The notes under the pieces were generated by a model. The model searched no databases. It saw nothing but the letters and a program-made list of their open reading frames with translations, and was not told the DNA's origin. Below, in pieces: positions 11,812 through 24,270 of a stretch of 64,000 nucleotides of DNA. Every line of letters begins with the position of its first letter. Positions within the stretch are counted from its first letter, which is position 1. A program made the translations under genes and the position numbers. This DNA comes from Solen grandis (Eukaryota; Mollusca; Bivalvia; Adapedonta; Solenidae): NCBI GenBank assembly GCA_021229015.1, contig CM037782.1:39766316-39830315 (forward strand), in the 5' to 3' direction.

Positions 11812-12864
11812 AATATGTTAATGACATGATGTTTAGAATATGTTAATGACATGATGTTTAGAATATGTTAATGACATGATGTTTAGAATATGTTAATGAC
11901 ATGATGTTTAGAATATGGTAATGACATGATGTTTAGAATATGGTAATGACATGATGTTTAGAATATGGTAATGACATGATGTTTAGAATATGTTAATGAC
12001 ATGATGTTTAGAATATGGTAATGACATGATGTTTAGAATATGTTAATGACATGATGTTTAGAATATGTTAATGACATGATGTTTAGAATATGTTAATGAC
12101 ATGATGTTTAGAATATGTTAATGACATGATGTTTAGAATATGTTAATGACATGATGTTTAGAATATGTTAATGACATGATGTTTAGAATATGGTAATGAC
12201 ATGATGTTTAGAATATGTTAATGACATGATGTTTAGAATATGTTAATGACATGATGTTTTGAATATGACATGATGTTTAGAATATGTTAATGACATGATG
12301 TTTAGAATATGTTAATGACATGATGTTTAGAATATGGTAATGACATGATGTTTAGAATATGGTAATGACATGATGTTTAGAATATGGTAATGACATGATG
12401 TTTAGAATATGGTAATGACATGATGTTTAGAATATGGTAATGACATGATGTTTAGAATATGGTAATGACATGATGTTTAGAATATGGTAATGACATGATG
12501 TTTAGAATATGTTAATGACATGATGTTTAGAATATGGTAATGACATGATGTTTAGAATATGGTAATGACATGATGTTTAGAATATGTTAATGACATGATG
12601 TTTAGAATATGGTAATGACATGATGTTTAGAATATGTTAATGACATGATGTTTAGAATATGTTAATGACATGATGTTTAGAATATGTTAATGACATGATG
12701 TTTAGAATATGTTAATGACATGATGTTTAGAATATGTTAATGACATGATGTTTAGAATATGGTAATGACATGATGTTTAGAATATGGTAATGACATGATG
12801 TTTAGAATATGTTAATGACATGATGTTTAGAATATGTTAATGACATGATGTTTAGAATATGTTA
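11812..12864. repeat. 25-bp satellite-like array, about 42 copies
   Basis: The unit is 'aatatgttaatgacatgatg' + 'tttag', repeated for 1053 bp with almost no length variation. The only common difference is gtt/ggt at unit position 7-8, and the G variant is clustered in runs (for example 12190-12560). One unit near 12259 has an 8-bp deletion. Such homogeneity implies recent unequal exchange or slippage. Confidence 0.97.
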
Positions 12865-12890
12865 AGATCTGTTTTAGTACCAAAGTAAGT

Positions 12891-13157
12891 TTAAATAAAT
12901 CTAAGCTTGTGGCCATATAATCTTCGTAACATTTCAGCCATGTACTGCTTACGATAAAAACCGAGGTCACCACAGTTGTGGCACAGCATGATATCCCGGA
13001 CCCACTCGTCATCAACTGGGGCTAGACAGGATGTCCTGTAATGCCTGGGGGCTAGTGGACAATTGGGGCACAGCAGGTGTCAATCAGTCGTCTTGATGAC
13101 AACGACAAATCCCTGTGTCATATATACCATAATACAGAGTGGATCTCTCCTACCCAT
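12891..13157 (-). pseudogene. Cys-rich frame with one in-frame TGA (zinc-ribbon-like)
   Basis: On the minus strand an ATG at 13157 opens a frame of 89 codons to the TAA at 12891. It is interrupted only by a TGA at 13082-13080. Before the TGA it reads MGRRDPLCIM...VVVIKTTD. After it comes HLLCPNCPLAPRHYRTSCLA, then PVDDEWVRDIMLCHNCGDLG and a basic tail. CPNC and CHNC are 28 residues apart, as in a zinc ribbon or PHD-like site. GC is about 50%, well above its surroundings. It could be a decayed gene (for example Trp to stop), or a true exon of 92 bp (13044-12953) between the acceptor 'agcccccag' and the donor TATC|gtaagc. Readthrough at TGA is less likely. No SECIS-like structure was recognised downstream, where the 25-bp array begins. 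The family is unknown to me. Confidence 0.4.
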
Positions 13158-13596
13158 GCAGCTTATCTACGCAGGAACTTGAAAACACTCGTGTACTCAC
13201 AAAAATTATGACACAATTTGTAATAAAGCAAAACTTAACAAAGAAAGGATAAGATGAATAATATACATACATGTACATATATCATGTATATATTATAAAA
13301 CTATGTACCATAAAACACGACTAGTACAGCGACTGCAGTATAAACAAAAGTGGGTGGTGTACTGTAAATTATGGTGGAAACCAACTCAAAATTAGTTGCA
13401 GTTGTATATTAAACACAATTAGTAACACAACTAACAGTATGAAGTTTTCTTTGGCAATTTGATTATTTGCTTTTCAATACATTATATTCCAGAACATAAA
13501 CTTAATTTATATTATTGAACTCAATTTACTCAAGAGTCTGTTGGGGTATGGGAGAAGATCGTCATTATCGGCGAGCTGTTTGACATGATAACTGAA

Positions 13597-13690
13597 AACT
13601 TTTCGTGGGGACATAAATTCGTGGATAGCGGCGTCCACGAAATCAACGAAAATTAATCCCCCACAAAATATAATGATTTTACAGTACATT
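13597..13690. mobile_element. 'TTCGTGGGGACA' dispersed element fragment, copy 2
   Basis: Carries 'acttttcgtggggacataa', 'cgtccacgaaatcaacgaa' and 'taatgattttacagtacat'. The inverted TTCGTGG / CCACGAA motifs show the element is partly palindromic. Confidence 0.6.
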
Positions 13691-15727
13691 ACAATGGGAT
13701 GTTATCCTTTAACATATCAAAACTAGCACAATGTTTCAAATCTTTCAGGAACAACGACTGTGCCACTTCATGAACAAAAATTATTTCAAAAGCTTGAAGA
13801 AGAAATTACAAAAGAACAAGTTCACATCTTATTTGCAAAGACAGTTGGTAATACAATGTGTGAAGCTGAATTACGTTAAACTTGGATGCGATAGCTTAGA
13901 CAATAGTGTATTAAGTTTTATACAGTTCTTCCCAGAACGTCTCAGAATTTTGTAGTTGGCCAGAAAAAGATGATTCAAGGTCAAGTGTCCCATCTTCCTT
14001 TAAGATTCTCGGACTAAAATGCATTCTCTCCAATTGATTCATCCCTTACTATCAACTGCTTTGGAACTGAGGATTGTAGGTTCAAATCTCATTTGTCATT
14101 TGTTTCCTTTTATTTTTCTCTTAGTACTCAGATCACATTAGGAAAGAAAAAAGAATATTTTCATAATTTGTATAGGTAATAGGTATACATTTCATGGTCC
14201 TGTACCAAGGTAAAACGACATTAATTCAGGTACTTGCTGCACTTACTGATCATTAAATTCTGCAAAAAGAAAATGAAATGTTTATTAAACATTAAAATGC
14301 TGCAAATATTTAAATAAATCCAATTATTGAACTTACAATATGTTACAGAATACACCTATAAAGATTCAGTACATTGTTAAAAAACGCACATTTTGAGCTA
14401 CAAGTTTTTTAAAAAATAAATGAAACAGAAATGTAACACATGCATGACTTTTTGTGGGTCTTCTTTTCGGTCCTGTTACCATGTAACACTTTTAATTGTT
14501 TAGCCAATTAAATAATTTGCACATTTAATTTTTTTCAGTTTTTTTTTTCTGCACCAATCTGGACATGGCAATTGAAAAAATGTCATAAATTCTGTTGCAG
14601 AGGGTAAAAGCAAGTTTCTCATTGTAATCTAACATATTTTCTTTCTGTAATATTGTTTATATGTGTCTTCACATCATGAATAAGAGTCCAAGTAACTGAT
14701 TTTCATCATTTGTATAGTAGCTAGCACTATTACCAAAGTAATAGTAAATATATAGATATAAGGCAATACCTGGGCGAAGTTCTAAGTCAATGAGATGATC
14801 AGGTAAATGGCCATAGTTTTTTAGGATTAATTTCTCCATGTACTCAAATTAATCCCATGATGAACGTAGATAAAGAGATAGGCTAACATGCTTCAAAATA
14901 TCAAAATATGTCAATTCTGCCATCATAATACATGTATAACCTTTCATTGAAAGCAAGGTGTTTTGCCCCCAAACTGACCATGTGTATTTAAATGAGATGG
15001 GTGTTACTATTTTTAGCCTAACTGGAATCCATCTATATCCCAGAACATACCTATATTACAGCATGTTTATGTTTGTTGGGTTTAACATCCTACAACAAAC
15101 AAGATATACCCAGAATGCAGTATATCATTTCCTTATCTATCTGTTATACATTCTAAGTTATGATGAAAAAAAAATCTACACAAAAAAATTCTATGAATCA
15201 CAAAAAAATCAGCATTAAATATTGTGACATTGAAATAGCACATCAATTATGTGAAATATGATCTGTATTATTTACTTTTGGTATTAATTCCAATGATTAT
15301 CCAAAGGTCAGTTTTACAGATGTGATGGTTCAGGATATGCAGATATGTTTATTTTACAAACCACCTGTAACGATGTACTCCAAACTGTAGGCAGAATTTT
15401 CATTCCATTACACACAATATAACAGTATATCCCCTCACATGCTTTCTTCCCGAGGCAGAAATCAATTCCAAACGGTGGTTAAAAACATTTGTTCACTTCA
15501 TATAACAATGTGTATCAATTAGGTCACATGACAGTCTCTGTGAAGCGTAAGAATCATTAAAATCCGATCTCGTATCATATTTCATTGGCCCAGGTGTGCT
15601 CATACTTTCCCTGAAGAATGACAGAGAGACTTGGCATGGGAAATTCACAATCATGACAATCCAACTTGTCCAGTAAACCCATACTTTGGTGTTATTTAAA
15701 TTATTTCATTTTATACCAAGTTATACT
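13691..15727. other. Unannotated AT-rich stretch
   Basis: About 2 kb with no credible gene. A box B-like 'taggttcaaatctc' near 14089 hints at a decayed SINE. A strong acceptor-like site on the minus strand (ttttctttttgcag at 14268) opens no useful frame. Confidence 0.5.
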
Positions 15728-15902
15728 TGACTTGACTATTTGAGTTTACCATCTAATTACTAATTACAGGTGGAGGAAGACCCTGAATGCACAGAGGCAT
15801 CCGGATAGAACCACCGACCTACCACAAGCCAGCTGGAAGGCTTCCTCACATAAAAAAAACCGAATGCTCTTGCCGGGATTCAAACCCACATGGTGAGGGG
15901 CC
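15728..15902 (-). mobile_element. SINE family 1, truncated minus copy
   Basis: Retains 'cttgactatttgagtttacc', 'aggtggaggaagaccctg' and 'gaggcatccggatagaacc', but lacks about 35 bp after 'accatc' and ends at 'ggtgaggggcc', so the tRNA-like head is missing. Confidence 0.7.
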
Positions 15903-15957
15903 GATACCAAGTTAGATCATCAGACTGAAAGTCAATGTTTACAGTGATAGCATTTAA

Positions 15958-16168
15958 TCTTAACCCTAACTTCATTTAGACACATTCTATTGCATTCGCA
16001 AACAGAGCAGACCCAGATCAGACAGCTCCTTTCAGGATCTCCTGTTTGCTTATACAATATTGTACCTCATTTTCTACAAAGAAAAATCCATTATTTTAAA
16101 TTCAGTAAATTAATAATCATCAGGTCATAAATTTGTACATGAATATTCATGAGGTAAAGGGTTGAATC
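15958..16168. mobile_element. MITE family B copy (degenerate)
   Basis: Starts 'cttaaccctaacttcattta' and ends 'gaggtaaagggttgaa'. It shares 'gcaaacagagcagaccc', 'gatcagacagctccttt' and 'gcttatacaatattgtacc' with 46695-46943. The left TTAA is intact and the right end is mutated to TTGA. Confidence 0.72.
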
Positions 16169-16589
16169 TGGTACTGAAAAGCAGTGATCAGTGCATTGTT
16201 ACATTGCAGGCTGCTCTGGTTTTATAATAGTCTTACAGTTAGTCCTTCCCCTTGATAGCAGTCTCATGAGGGTCTGCCTACTGTACAATTTACAATTTAC
16301 CCACTTCCTTTAAACTTCAGCCTACAACATTGCACAATCACAGTAATGCAGATGCTACCTGGATAAGTAATCAAAGCAGAGAGACAACCAGGCCGTTACC
16401 TAGTTTCTTGCTGTTCGCTGCTGTTTTTGAATAAAGTGTGTTCTTGATATTGTAATAACTTACATGATTTATATCTTCAGGGAAACAAGATATTACAAGG
16501 TACTGAGAAATCATTAATTTTCATTGACATTAAATTTCATTGATTATATACCTTAGAAAATTGCGTGGGTACATTTATTAAGGACTACA

Positions 16590-16690
16590 AGAGACAAGTT
16601 TTTGTGGGGATTAATATTTGTGGAAAAAAACCTCCACGAAATCGACGAAAATTAGTGCCCCAAAAAATTAATGATTTCACAGTATACAAA
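16590..16690. mobile_element. 'TTCGTGGGGACA' dispersed element fragment, copy 3
   Basis: Reads 'acaagtttttgtggggatta', 'ctccacgaaatcgacgaaaa' and 'aattaatgatttcacagta', matching copy 2 in order. Codons predicted across it are repeat-derived. Confidence 0.58.
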
Positions 16691-17589
16691 CAATGGAGGA
16701 AAGAACTGGCATTTCAAGATTACGGTTTAATCTCTGATCACCTGACCTATTACGACAGATGCACCCCAAGTAGAACAAGATCAGACTGAAAATTACTCTT
16801 CCAATGAGAGGTCTTACAGCATAGACTCCCAGGACTGAAATAGTACAAGATGCTTCAACTGCGATAAGGTCTTGACTTCGTTATTTTTGATATGAACAAA
16901 AACCCCAATGAAGATGGCGTTAAAATTATTGCTACTCACCGATTCTTCAGGGTGAGGGTTTGGAAGTATTTTGACAGGCACCAAAAGATATCAAAGTTTG
17001 CAAGCCTTGCCAGATCATCATGTGTAAATTTTTAAACAAATCCCCTAAAAAAGTAATCAGAATGGTTCCATATCAAAGACATTGTAGCTGTTACCATGAT
17101 GATGACCTGTACCATTTAATCCCAATCAACTTCTGATGTCAAGGATAATGAGATGTTGCTAAGACCCCTGATCAGCCAGTAAGTTACTTCCAGGCTCACC
17201 TGTTTTATACTGGTGCCTTCAGTTCTAGTGTGATAGAAGGCTAGCAACAACTCAATTTTCATCTGATAAGAGGAGTTTATGGGATTCTTAACAATGTTAG
17301 GATCAAAACTGTCAAAATCATTCTTTCGGACTAAATTCTTATATAACATTACATATTATCAAAAGTCATGTAGAAAATCAGTTAAAGATGTAATAACTTT
17401 TTTTCTTATCAAACAAATATGTATGACCCGTGGTTTATTTGTTAGTCTCCTTTTCTCAGGCAAGCATCCTACATTCCCTCAACACATTGCATTTATTATG
17501 ACACTGGGACACATGTGTAGCCTTACAAAAGTATCTCAGATTCCTTTAGTCTTTCCAACTGGGTGCAGCCAATTAAGGATTTAATTGAA
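16691..17589. other. Unannotated stretch with splice-like sites
   Basis: On the minus strand a good acceptor (attacttttttag at 17045) and a good donor (AATCG|gtgagt at 16939) bracket 105 bp, but no frame is open from one to the other. It could be a non-coding exon or chance. Nothing else seen. Confidence 0.35.
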
Positions 17590-17835
17590 CCCAAGACCTC
17601 TAACAAGCAAGGTAGGGCCAGATAAGAACTTGTACCAAGACTCTACAACAAGGAGGCCAGAGACTTGTACCAACCTCTAACAAGCAAGGTAGGGCCAGAT
17701 AAGAACTTGTACCCAACACCTCTAACAAGCAAGGTAGGACCAGATAAGAACTTGTACCCAAGACCTCTAACAAGCAAGGTAGGGCCAGATAAGAACTTGT
17801 ACCCAAGACCTCTAACAAGCAAGCTGCGTCCAAAT
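17590..17835. repeat. 45-bp minisatellite, about 5 copies
   Basis: The unit is 'aagacctctaacaagcaagg' + 'tagggccagataagaacttg' + 'taccc'. The period is exactly 45 bp from 17674 to 17809, so all frames stay open, giving spurious repetitive peptides on both strands. The first copy is followed by a 31-bp irregular insertion. Confidence 0.93.
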
Positions 17836-18939
17836 AAGGTTTCATATAAGCATTAGCTAAGTGTGAAAACAAGTTTCTACTTACACATTTTACCTTAGTT
17901 TTGAGTTATTCATCTATTTACCAAAATATTATACAAATGCAGATGATAATGATGATGATAATGATGTCAAGAGAATAATATTGATGATGGTAATGATTAT
18001 CTTGAAATGTCATCATGGTGCAAACAAAAGTGTGAGGGACAGAAATAGATTTCCATGACAACCATGAAGATAGTGATCTGGCTATGAATTCATATATTCT
18101 GGTATTTTATCATCATCTATGATTGACTATGAATGTGGAAATAAAATAACAATTTGCTAGGCTTTTACATTCTCAGTTCCCATCTTTATCGTGTTTTCTT
18201 CTGTATGTTTTGTAAATGACAAAGACATAAAATTTCATGGCTTGAGAGACAGGGGCGGGAGAAGCTTCAGTCAACAGTTAGAATTCATACTCGTAAACAC
18301 CAGTTTATCTCCACCCCATCAAATTTTGATGTTCATGATTCGGGCAGTCAGATAGTCATAAATTTGTCAATCCATTGTGCTGATCAAACATGAATTACAG
18401 TCCCCATAGTGACCACTGGCTATATCACTTTACACTGCATGAAGATATTCTGATAGTAATTAAAATGATAAATTCTTCGCTTCATTGCTTTGAGTCATTT
18501 TTGGCCAACATCTTAAAGTTTGAATACTGCCTGTTCCAAGCATAAAACCCAACACAAAATCGAGATTATTAGAGTGACTCCTATTCATATCAACAAAAAA
18601 TATAATGATGAAATATCATGTGAAATAAGATTCCTATCAGCACTACGGATATAATGACTTAAACATATCAACACAAAATATGATGTACGATAATTCCTGT
18701 ACCATCAACATATTTCATACCAGGGATTACAAGATGGTCAGTATTACAATCATCTTCTTGAAACCAGCTTAAATAGATAATATGTGTAAAATCAAGAAAG
18801 TAATCATGGCGAAGATGAACATATCTATTTATCCAGGTTATGCTTATGAGCAGTGAGGGACTATGTAAGTAGTGGAAATCAGAATGACACCTGACATCAT
18901 GGTAATCACAATGATAAAATTGGGAATAATCTTTTAGAC
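17836..18939. other. Unannotated stretch
   Basis: A GAT/AATGAT-rich microsatellite lies at 17940-17995. The rest is AT-rich with no gene seen. Confidence 0.5.
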
Positions 18940-19257
18940 TTGTTTATTTGTTTGAGTTTTATGTCCCTGCCGACAGTATTACGGTCATTTGGAGAAAATG
19001 TCTACTTGAGAAAGATACACGTATAGTGCTGCCACACTGCAGTATCATGCCATAGACATGTGGCATGATACCACACTCAGTCACATTATCCTGACACCAG
19101 GCTAACCAGTCCTGCAACTACTCTTATATGCTGAGCACCAAGCAAGGGAGCTATACAAATACCATTTTTTACAACTTTGATATGTTGCAGCCAGGGAGTG
19201 AACCCAGAACCTCTCGCTCCCAAGATGGACACCCTAACCACTCGGCCACTGGGAACA
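18940..19257 (-). mobile_element. SINE family 2, minus copy
   Basis: Plus-strand text runs 'gtttgagttttatgtccc', 'tgctgccacactgcagtatc', 'ggctaaccagtcctgcaac', 'agtgaacccagaacctc' and 'ccaaccactcggccactggg'. The last two are the reverse complement of a tRNA-like head (box B 'gggttcactccc', box A 'agtggccgagtggtt'). Confidence 0.78.
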
Positions 19258-21588
19258 GTCATTTAGACATAAATGAAATGCTTATCAAAGAAGAATATTG
19301 ATGACAATTTGACGGGATTATAAACAAGTTTTGGCATGATTTAAATTAAGATTAGCGGTTGAAAATCATGTACATTTACTGTCGTCACAGCGTTTGACAG
19401 TACACAGAATAAAAAAGTTATCAAAATAATCACTGTATTTTTAACTACTTTTTTTCACATAACATTTAAGAACATCAAAGAAAACGTTCATAATGTTAAA
19501 AGTATGCAACGGAAGACAGATAACATGCTGGAAGAGGCGGTATTATAATAACATCTTACATGAAATGATAATCATAATACCTTTTCCCACTTTTATCTTT
19601 TAAACGATCTTCAAAATTGCTTTTAACAAATGAAAAATCTGTCTATCACTTCAGAAGAGGTCTATGTTTCATATGTATCAAGGTGAACCCATTGTGGAAC
19701 AGATTATCTTCACATAACAAGCCTTCCAGTGAGCCGACCAATTACCCATTAAGTGATCTTTTCAATGAAGGACACATTTGGCCTCCACTGTCAATTACCC
19801 ATTTGACATGTATATTTCAAAAACCTGTATTTGCCATGTAAATGTTGATTTCTGTAAGAAAAATCGCAAATTTCAAAAACTGTCAAAATTTATTACAAAT
19901 CTACATGTCAGGAAAGCCATGTCAAATGACTGTCATGATGTCAGATACGAGTAAGTCTACAAGTCAGTGCCATTCCAAGACCACACGGCAGCCATCTTGG
20001 AATTTGGCAATCAATCCAGCATGGAGGAAGAGTCTCAGGCTACAAAACACTGGGGTGTAATGTTACACATGTACTTTACCTGTACACAGCAGCCTTTCAA
20101 TTCCACACACAATTAGTAAATTCCAGTACACACTATCAGTCCCTCATCTGAGCCATTAAATTCATAAAAAGGAAGTTGATTAGGAGGAGCAATGGCACTT
20201 TTTGGTGTCATTCAGCCTCAGTCGGGATATAGTTACATCAGAGAAGGTAAAACCCTGTTCACTGTTCACTCGGGTTTTGTGTTACCATACCTACTCTGTT
20301 ACAAGAGACTCGGTAGAGAGAGAGAGAGAGAGAGGTGGGAATACTACTGAAGGTTCTTTGATGGCACTGCCACAAGACAAGTGGCTATCTGTTCTACCTT
20401 GGCTGCAAGTGGTAGGAGGATCATGTCAGCCAATTCTTGTTATGTCAAGTTCGTTTTCATGACTTTGTTCTTGTATTGCAACAGGTAAGATGTAATGGAG
20501 GTAAAGCAATGAGCCACTTATCAGGGTTCACTGATAATGTGAAGGGTGACTTACGTAACCTACAGCCTGCAGTACCTGGTGAAGCATATGTAGGTTCTGA
20601 TACACTGGTCATGGTGTCCTATTTATAGCCACTGTCTTATAGTGTCTTCTTCACTATGTGCCTGGAATCACTGGGATATACATATAAAATTAACCAGAAA
20701 TGAAATACATATCCAATGAAGGCAACATGAGTGTGTGTCGGTGTGTATGTGTGTGTGTGTGTGTGTGTAAGGGGGGATTCAACGTACATTTGAAGACAAT
20801 ATACTTGATACAATGAAACTCTGTTAGTCTGGACACATTATAGTACCTGAAAAAATGTCTGGAGTTTTGAATTTTCCTGATTTATTAATCAAGCCATCTG
20901 TCATCTTTTTTTTCTCTCTTGCTTCCTATATACAGTATGTGTGTTTATGTTTGTGATATATACTATATACTAGACCAGTTTGAACACTCCATCAATGCTT
21001 GTCAACATGTCAACATGATGTACAATACTAAGCCTGGCAGTGACATCATTACAGAGAACCACTTTTCTTGATCTACATTTTGTGAGTTATAAATATTGTA
21101 CAAAACAGTCACAAACCCATACAAATAAATTCTATATGTATTTAAAAAAGAGATCAGCAGCTTGGTGTCTTTTTTTCTTCTTTTGACAGCAAACATCTGC
21201 AGTTTTAAATTATTCTCTTACAGCCTTCACTGTTATTTCCTACCCAGAACTGTCCCTCCTCCTTATGAACAGTATAAGCAAGGAAACATGTGTTTTGAGT
21301 AAACAACCAACATCCCTCCCCCACAAAGAAAAACCAAAAAAAAAACAAAACTGGTATCTAAAATAGTTATAAGTGGCTGGAAATGGAACCTGGATTAAGA
21401 GCCAATTCGTAAATAAAGAAAAAGAAAATTGGTTTCTAAAATGTACTTTTGATATAGAATGCAGATTTTCAGATTATCGAAGTATTTTTACATCATTAAA
21501 ATCTGTTCTATGAAGAAGTTTCCTAAACAGACTCTTGTTCTTGTTTTGAAAATGCATTACAGAGGGTTTAAAAATTACAAATCAGTAG
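19258..21588. other. Unannotated stretch with short microsatellites
   Basis: Contains (GA)n at 20313-20333 and (TG)n at 20733-20768. A small minus-strand frame with a good start context (ACACCATGA at 20612) and a strong donor (TTAC|gtaagt at 20554) encodes only 19 codons (MTSVSEPTYASPG...). Without upstream or downstream partners it is not called. Nothing else seen. Confidence 0.4.
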
Positions 21589-22450
21589 GGTTGAAGTCAA
21601 ATAACATAGTGGGTTGAAGTCCAATGATATAGTGGGTTGAAGTCCAATGATAAGTGGGTTGAAGTCCAATGATAAGTGGGTTGAAGTCCAATGATATAGT
21701 GGGTTGAAGTCCAATGGTTAAGTGGGTTGAAGTCCAATGATATAGTGGGTTGAAGTCCAATGGTTAAGTGGGTTAAAGTCCAATGACATAGTGGGTTGAA
21801 GTCCAATGGTTAAGTGGGTTAAAGTCCAATAACATAGTGGGTTAAAGTCCAATAACATAGTGGGTTGAAGTCCAATGATATAGTGGGTTGAACTCCAATA
21901 ACATATTGGGTTGAAGTCCAATGATACAGTGGGTTGAAGTCAAATAACATAGTTGGTTGAAGTCCAATGATACAGTGGGTTGAAGTCCAATAACATAGTG
22001 GGTTGAAGTCCAATAACATAGTGAGTTTAAGTCCAATTATATAGCTAGTTGAAGTCCAATGATACAATTGGTTTAAGTCCAATGATACAGTGGGTTGAGT
22101 GGGGTGAAGTCCAATGCCATAGGTCACAGTGGGGTGAAATCCAATGTCATAGGATAAAGTTGGGTGAAGTCCAATGCCATAGGTCACAGTGGGGTGAAGT
22201 CCAATGCCATAGGATAAAGTTGGGTGAAGTCCAATGCCATAGGTCACAGTGGGGTGAAGTCCAATGCCATAGGTCACAGTGGGGTAAAGTCCAATGCCAT
22301 AGGTCACAGTGGGGTAAAGTCCAATGCTATAATCTAAAGTGTGCATAAGTCACTGTGGGTGAAAGTGGAATGCCAAAAGTCACTGTGTGTCAACGTCCCA
22401 TGCCATGCCCATAAGTCAAAAAAGGGTCAAAGTCCAATGCCACTTGTCAC
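21589..22450. repeat. Composite minisatellite: 23-bp units changing to 30-bp units
   Basis: From 21589 to about 22095 the unit is 'gggttgaagtccaatgatat' + 'agt' (22-24 bp, about 22 copies). From 22101 it becomes 'ggggtgaagtccaatgccat' + 'aggtcacagt', exactly 30 bp, about 8 copies, then decays by 22450. Both share the core 'gtgaagtccaatg', so the longer unit arose by adding about 7 bp. Long repetitive frames on the minus strand (up to 175 codons) come from this and are not genes. Confidence 0.95.
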
Positions 22451-23097
22451 AGGCAAAGTCACAGTGGGATTCAAACACAAATTGAAAAGGGGCCATAATT
22501 GTGTAAAAAAAATTACAGATATTATGTATTGCTCAAAGAAGATCTTGGCCCTTATTTTATTGAGATAAACATGTGTACCAAAAATCATTTAAATCTGTCT
22601 ATACGTCTAATGATATACCACAACCTAATAGCTCTCCCAGCGAGCTAAAAACAGAGAGCCCCTAGCAATAAATAATGACATTGTATAAATCAAATTGGTC
22701 ATGAAAAAGAGCGAATAATAAACACATTTTACCTTTCATATTTAAGAGATTGTAAAATCAAACACTAATTATTTAATGGGCCAATTTCTTATTGAGAATG
22801 AGGGCCGGTGGTTATTTTTTTTATGCTCTGCATAATTTTGTATTGGCAAAGACTAACGGTTTTTCCTGTTAAAGGATTGGCCTGGTAGAAATTTATATAT
22901 CAATACATTGGAGCTCACATGTCTCCAGAATGTTGACTAAAGACACTAATTCAGCCAGAATCAGGTGCCATTTCAAACTTATCATGACTACTGTTGCTCC
23001 AACTAAAAAGCTTGTGTATTTTACCTGACAATCTAGAAATGTAAGGTTATTCCAAAGTTATCAAATGCTTGCATTATATCAAATCAGAAATGTTAAA
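22451..23097. other. Unannotated stretch
   Basis: Remnants of bivalve repeat phrases ('aaaggggccataattgtg', 'ccagcgagctaaaaac'). No gene seen. Confidence 0.45.
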
Positions 23098-23370
23098 CAA
23101 GAGGCCCATGATGGCCCTAAATCGCTCACCTGAGATAAATAGGTTGACCCAAGGAACATCTGTACCAAATTATTTTGAAATCTGGCCAGTAGTTTTGAAG
23201 GAGATGATTTTTAAAGTTTTCAATTTTTTTTTGTTGCCATGGCAACCAAAGTTCTACATGGATCAAGTTTATTTTAGCAACTTTTGTGAAGGTTGACCCA
23301 AGGAGCATCCCTGCCAAGTTTAATCAAATTCTGTCCAGTGGTTTCAGAGGAGATGTTGTTTAAAGGTTTC
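23098..23370 (+). repeat. 'GCTCACCTGAG' repeat, copy 3, left part
   Basis: Starts 'aagaggcccatgatggccc' and 'aatcgctcacctgag' and runs to 'agaggagatgttgtttaaag', then stops abruptly where a CAGT-ended element begins. Its missing right end resembles 24290-24582. Confidence 0.8.
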
Positions 23371-23376
23371 TCTATA

Positions 23377-24170
23377 CAGTAAAACCTCACTCTGCGACCA
23401 ACTCATTATCACGACCAACTCAATATTACGGGCACATTTTGTCGGACCCGAATTTTTCTCTATATATTTCAATGGTCGCTCACCTCATTAAAGCGGGCAA
23501 CTCAAAATTGCGTAAAAAGACCACTAAAATTGGACCAAATCGTAAAATTAGTCTTCTTTTGACCTCAATAATGCGAACGATGGTTCTGTGAAAAAGTTGA
23601 TTCAAGTTGTCATTTTACGACATCTGGTTTCTGGTACAGGTGAAGGTCGCACGTGCCGTAATTCGGATGTTTTAATAACACGGTAGATAAGATTCGATGG
23701 AGAGTGAAAACAATGGGTGAGATGGGTAAAATTACGTAACAGAGAGCAATCTTGGGATCTACGGATGTATTTCCTGTCAAGCTAACGAGTATTTGTTATA
23801 TGTCCAGATGAGCTGCCCCTGATTAGCAGTAACAATCACCGTGACGCGTTTTGACTAACTAAAGTTTTGACAGTCGTTAATTGGCACGAAGACTTCCCAC
23901 GAAAACTTGGCTAAAATAGAAGATATCCCGTCATATTAGTCAATCACTTTCATAACTACTTTCCAAAGACTTTGATTTAAAACTGAAATCAAACGTTAAG
24001 ATCTTTAAATTCAAAAGAAATTGTTTTGAATCAAAACAGCACGGGGGAAAGTCGGAGACAACTGGATAATTAAAAAAAGCTTATTACTACAACAATTGAA
24101 TAAGCAATCACTTTGATAATTATAGGAAAATTAGAGAAATTTAAAATGGGTAGACTTGTAATCGGCATGA
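23377..24170. mobile_element. Pogo-like element interrupted by the assembly gap
   Basis: The left end CAGTAAAACCTCACTCTGCG follows a TA dinucleotide and is typical of pogo/Tigger-like ends (compare 43940 and 48237). It lies between the two halves of the GCTCACCTGAG repeat. The right terminus is not visible and probably lies in or near the gap. Confidence 0.55.
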
Positions 24171-24270
24171 NNNNNNNNNNNNNNNNNNNNNNNNNNNNNN
24201 NNNNNNNNNNNNNNNNNNNNNNNNNNNNNNNNNNNNNNNNNNNNNNNNNNNNNNNNNNNNNNNNNNNNNN
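24171..24270. other. Assembly gap (100 N)
   Basis: Exactly 100 N, a conventional placeholder for a gap of unknown size. Confidence 1.

Noticed and set aside
16940..17044. Minus-strand exon between two good splice sites
   Set aside because: No frame is open across it. A protein-like frame (LARLANFDIFWCLSKYF) has a stop just upstream and needs a poor acceptor.
17600..17872. Repetitive frames on both strands (PLTSKVGPDKNLY, LLEVLGTSSYL)
   Set aside because: The 45-bp period is a multiple of three, so any frame stays open; no gene context.
20555..20612. Minus-strand first exon MTSVSEPTYASPGTAGCRL
   Set aside because: Good start context and donor but only 58 bp and no partner exon in phase.
21575..22348. 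Minus-strand frames repeating 'HWTSTH' or 'GIGLHPTVTY' type motifs
   Set aside because: Translations of the 23/30-bp minisatellite.
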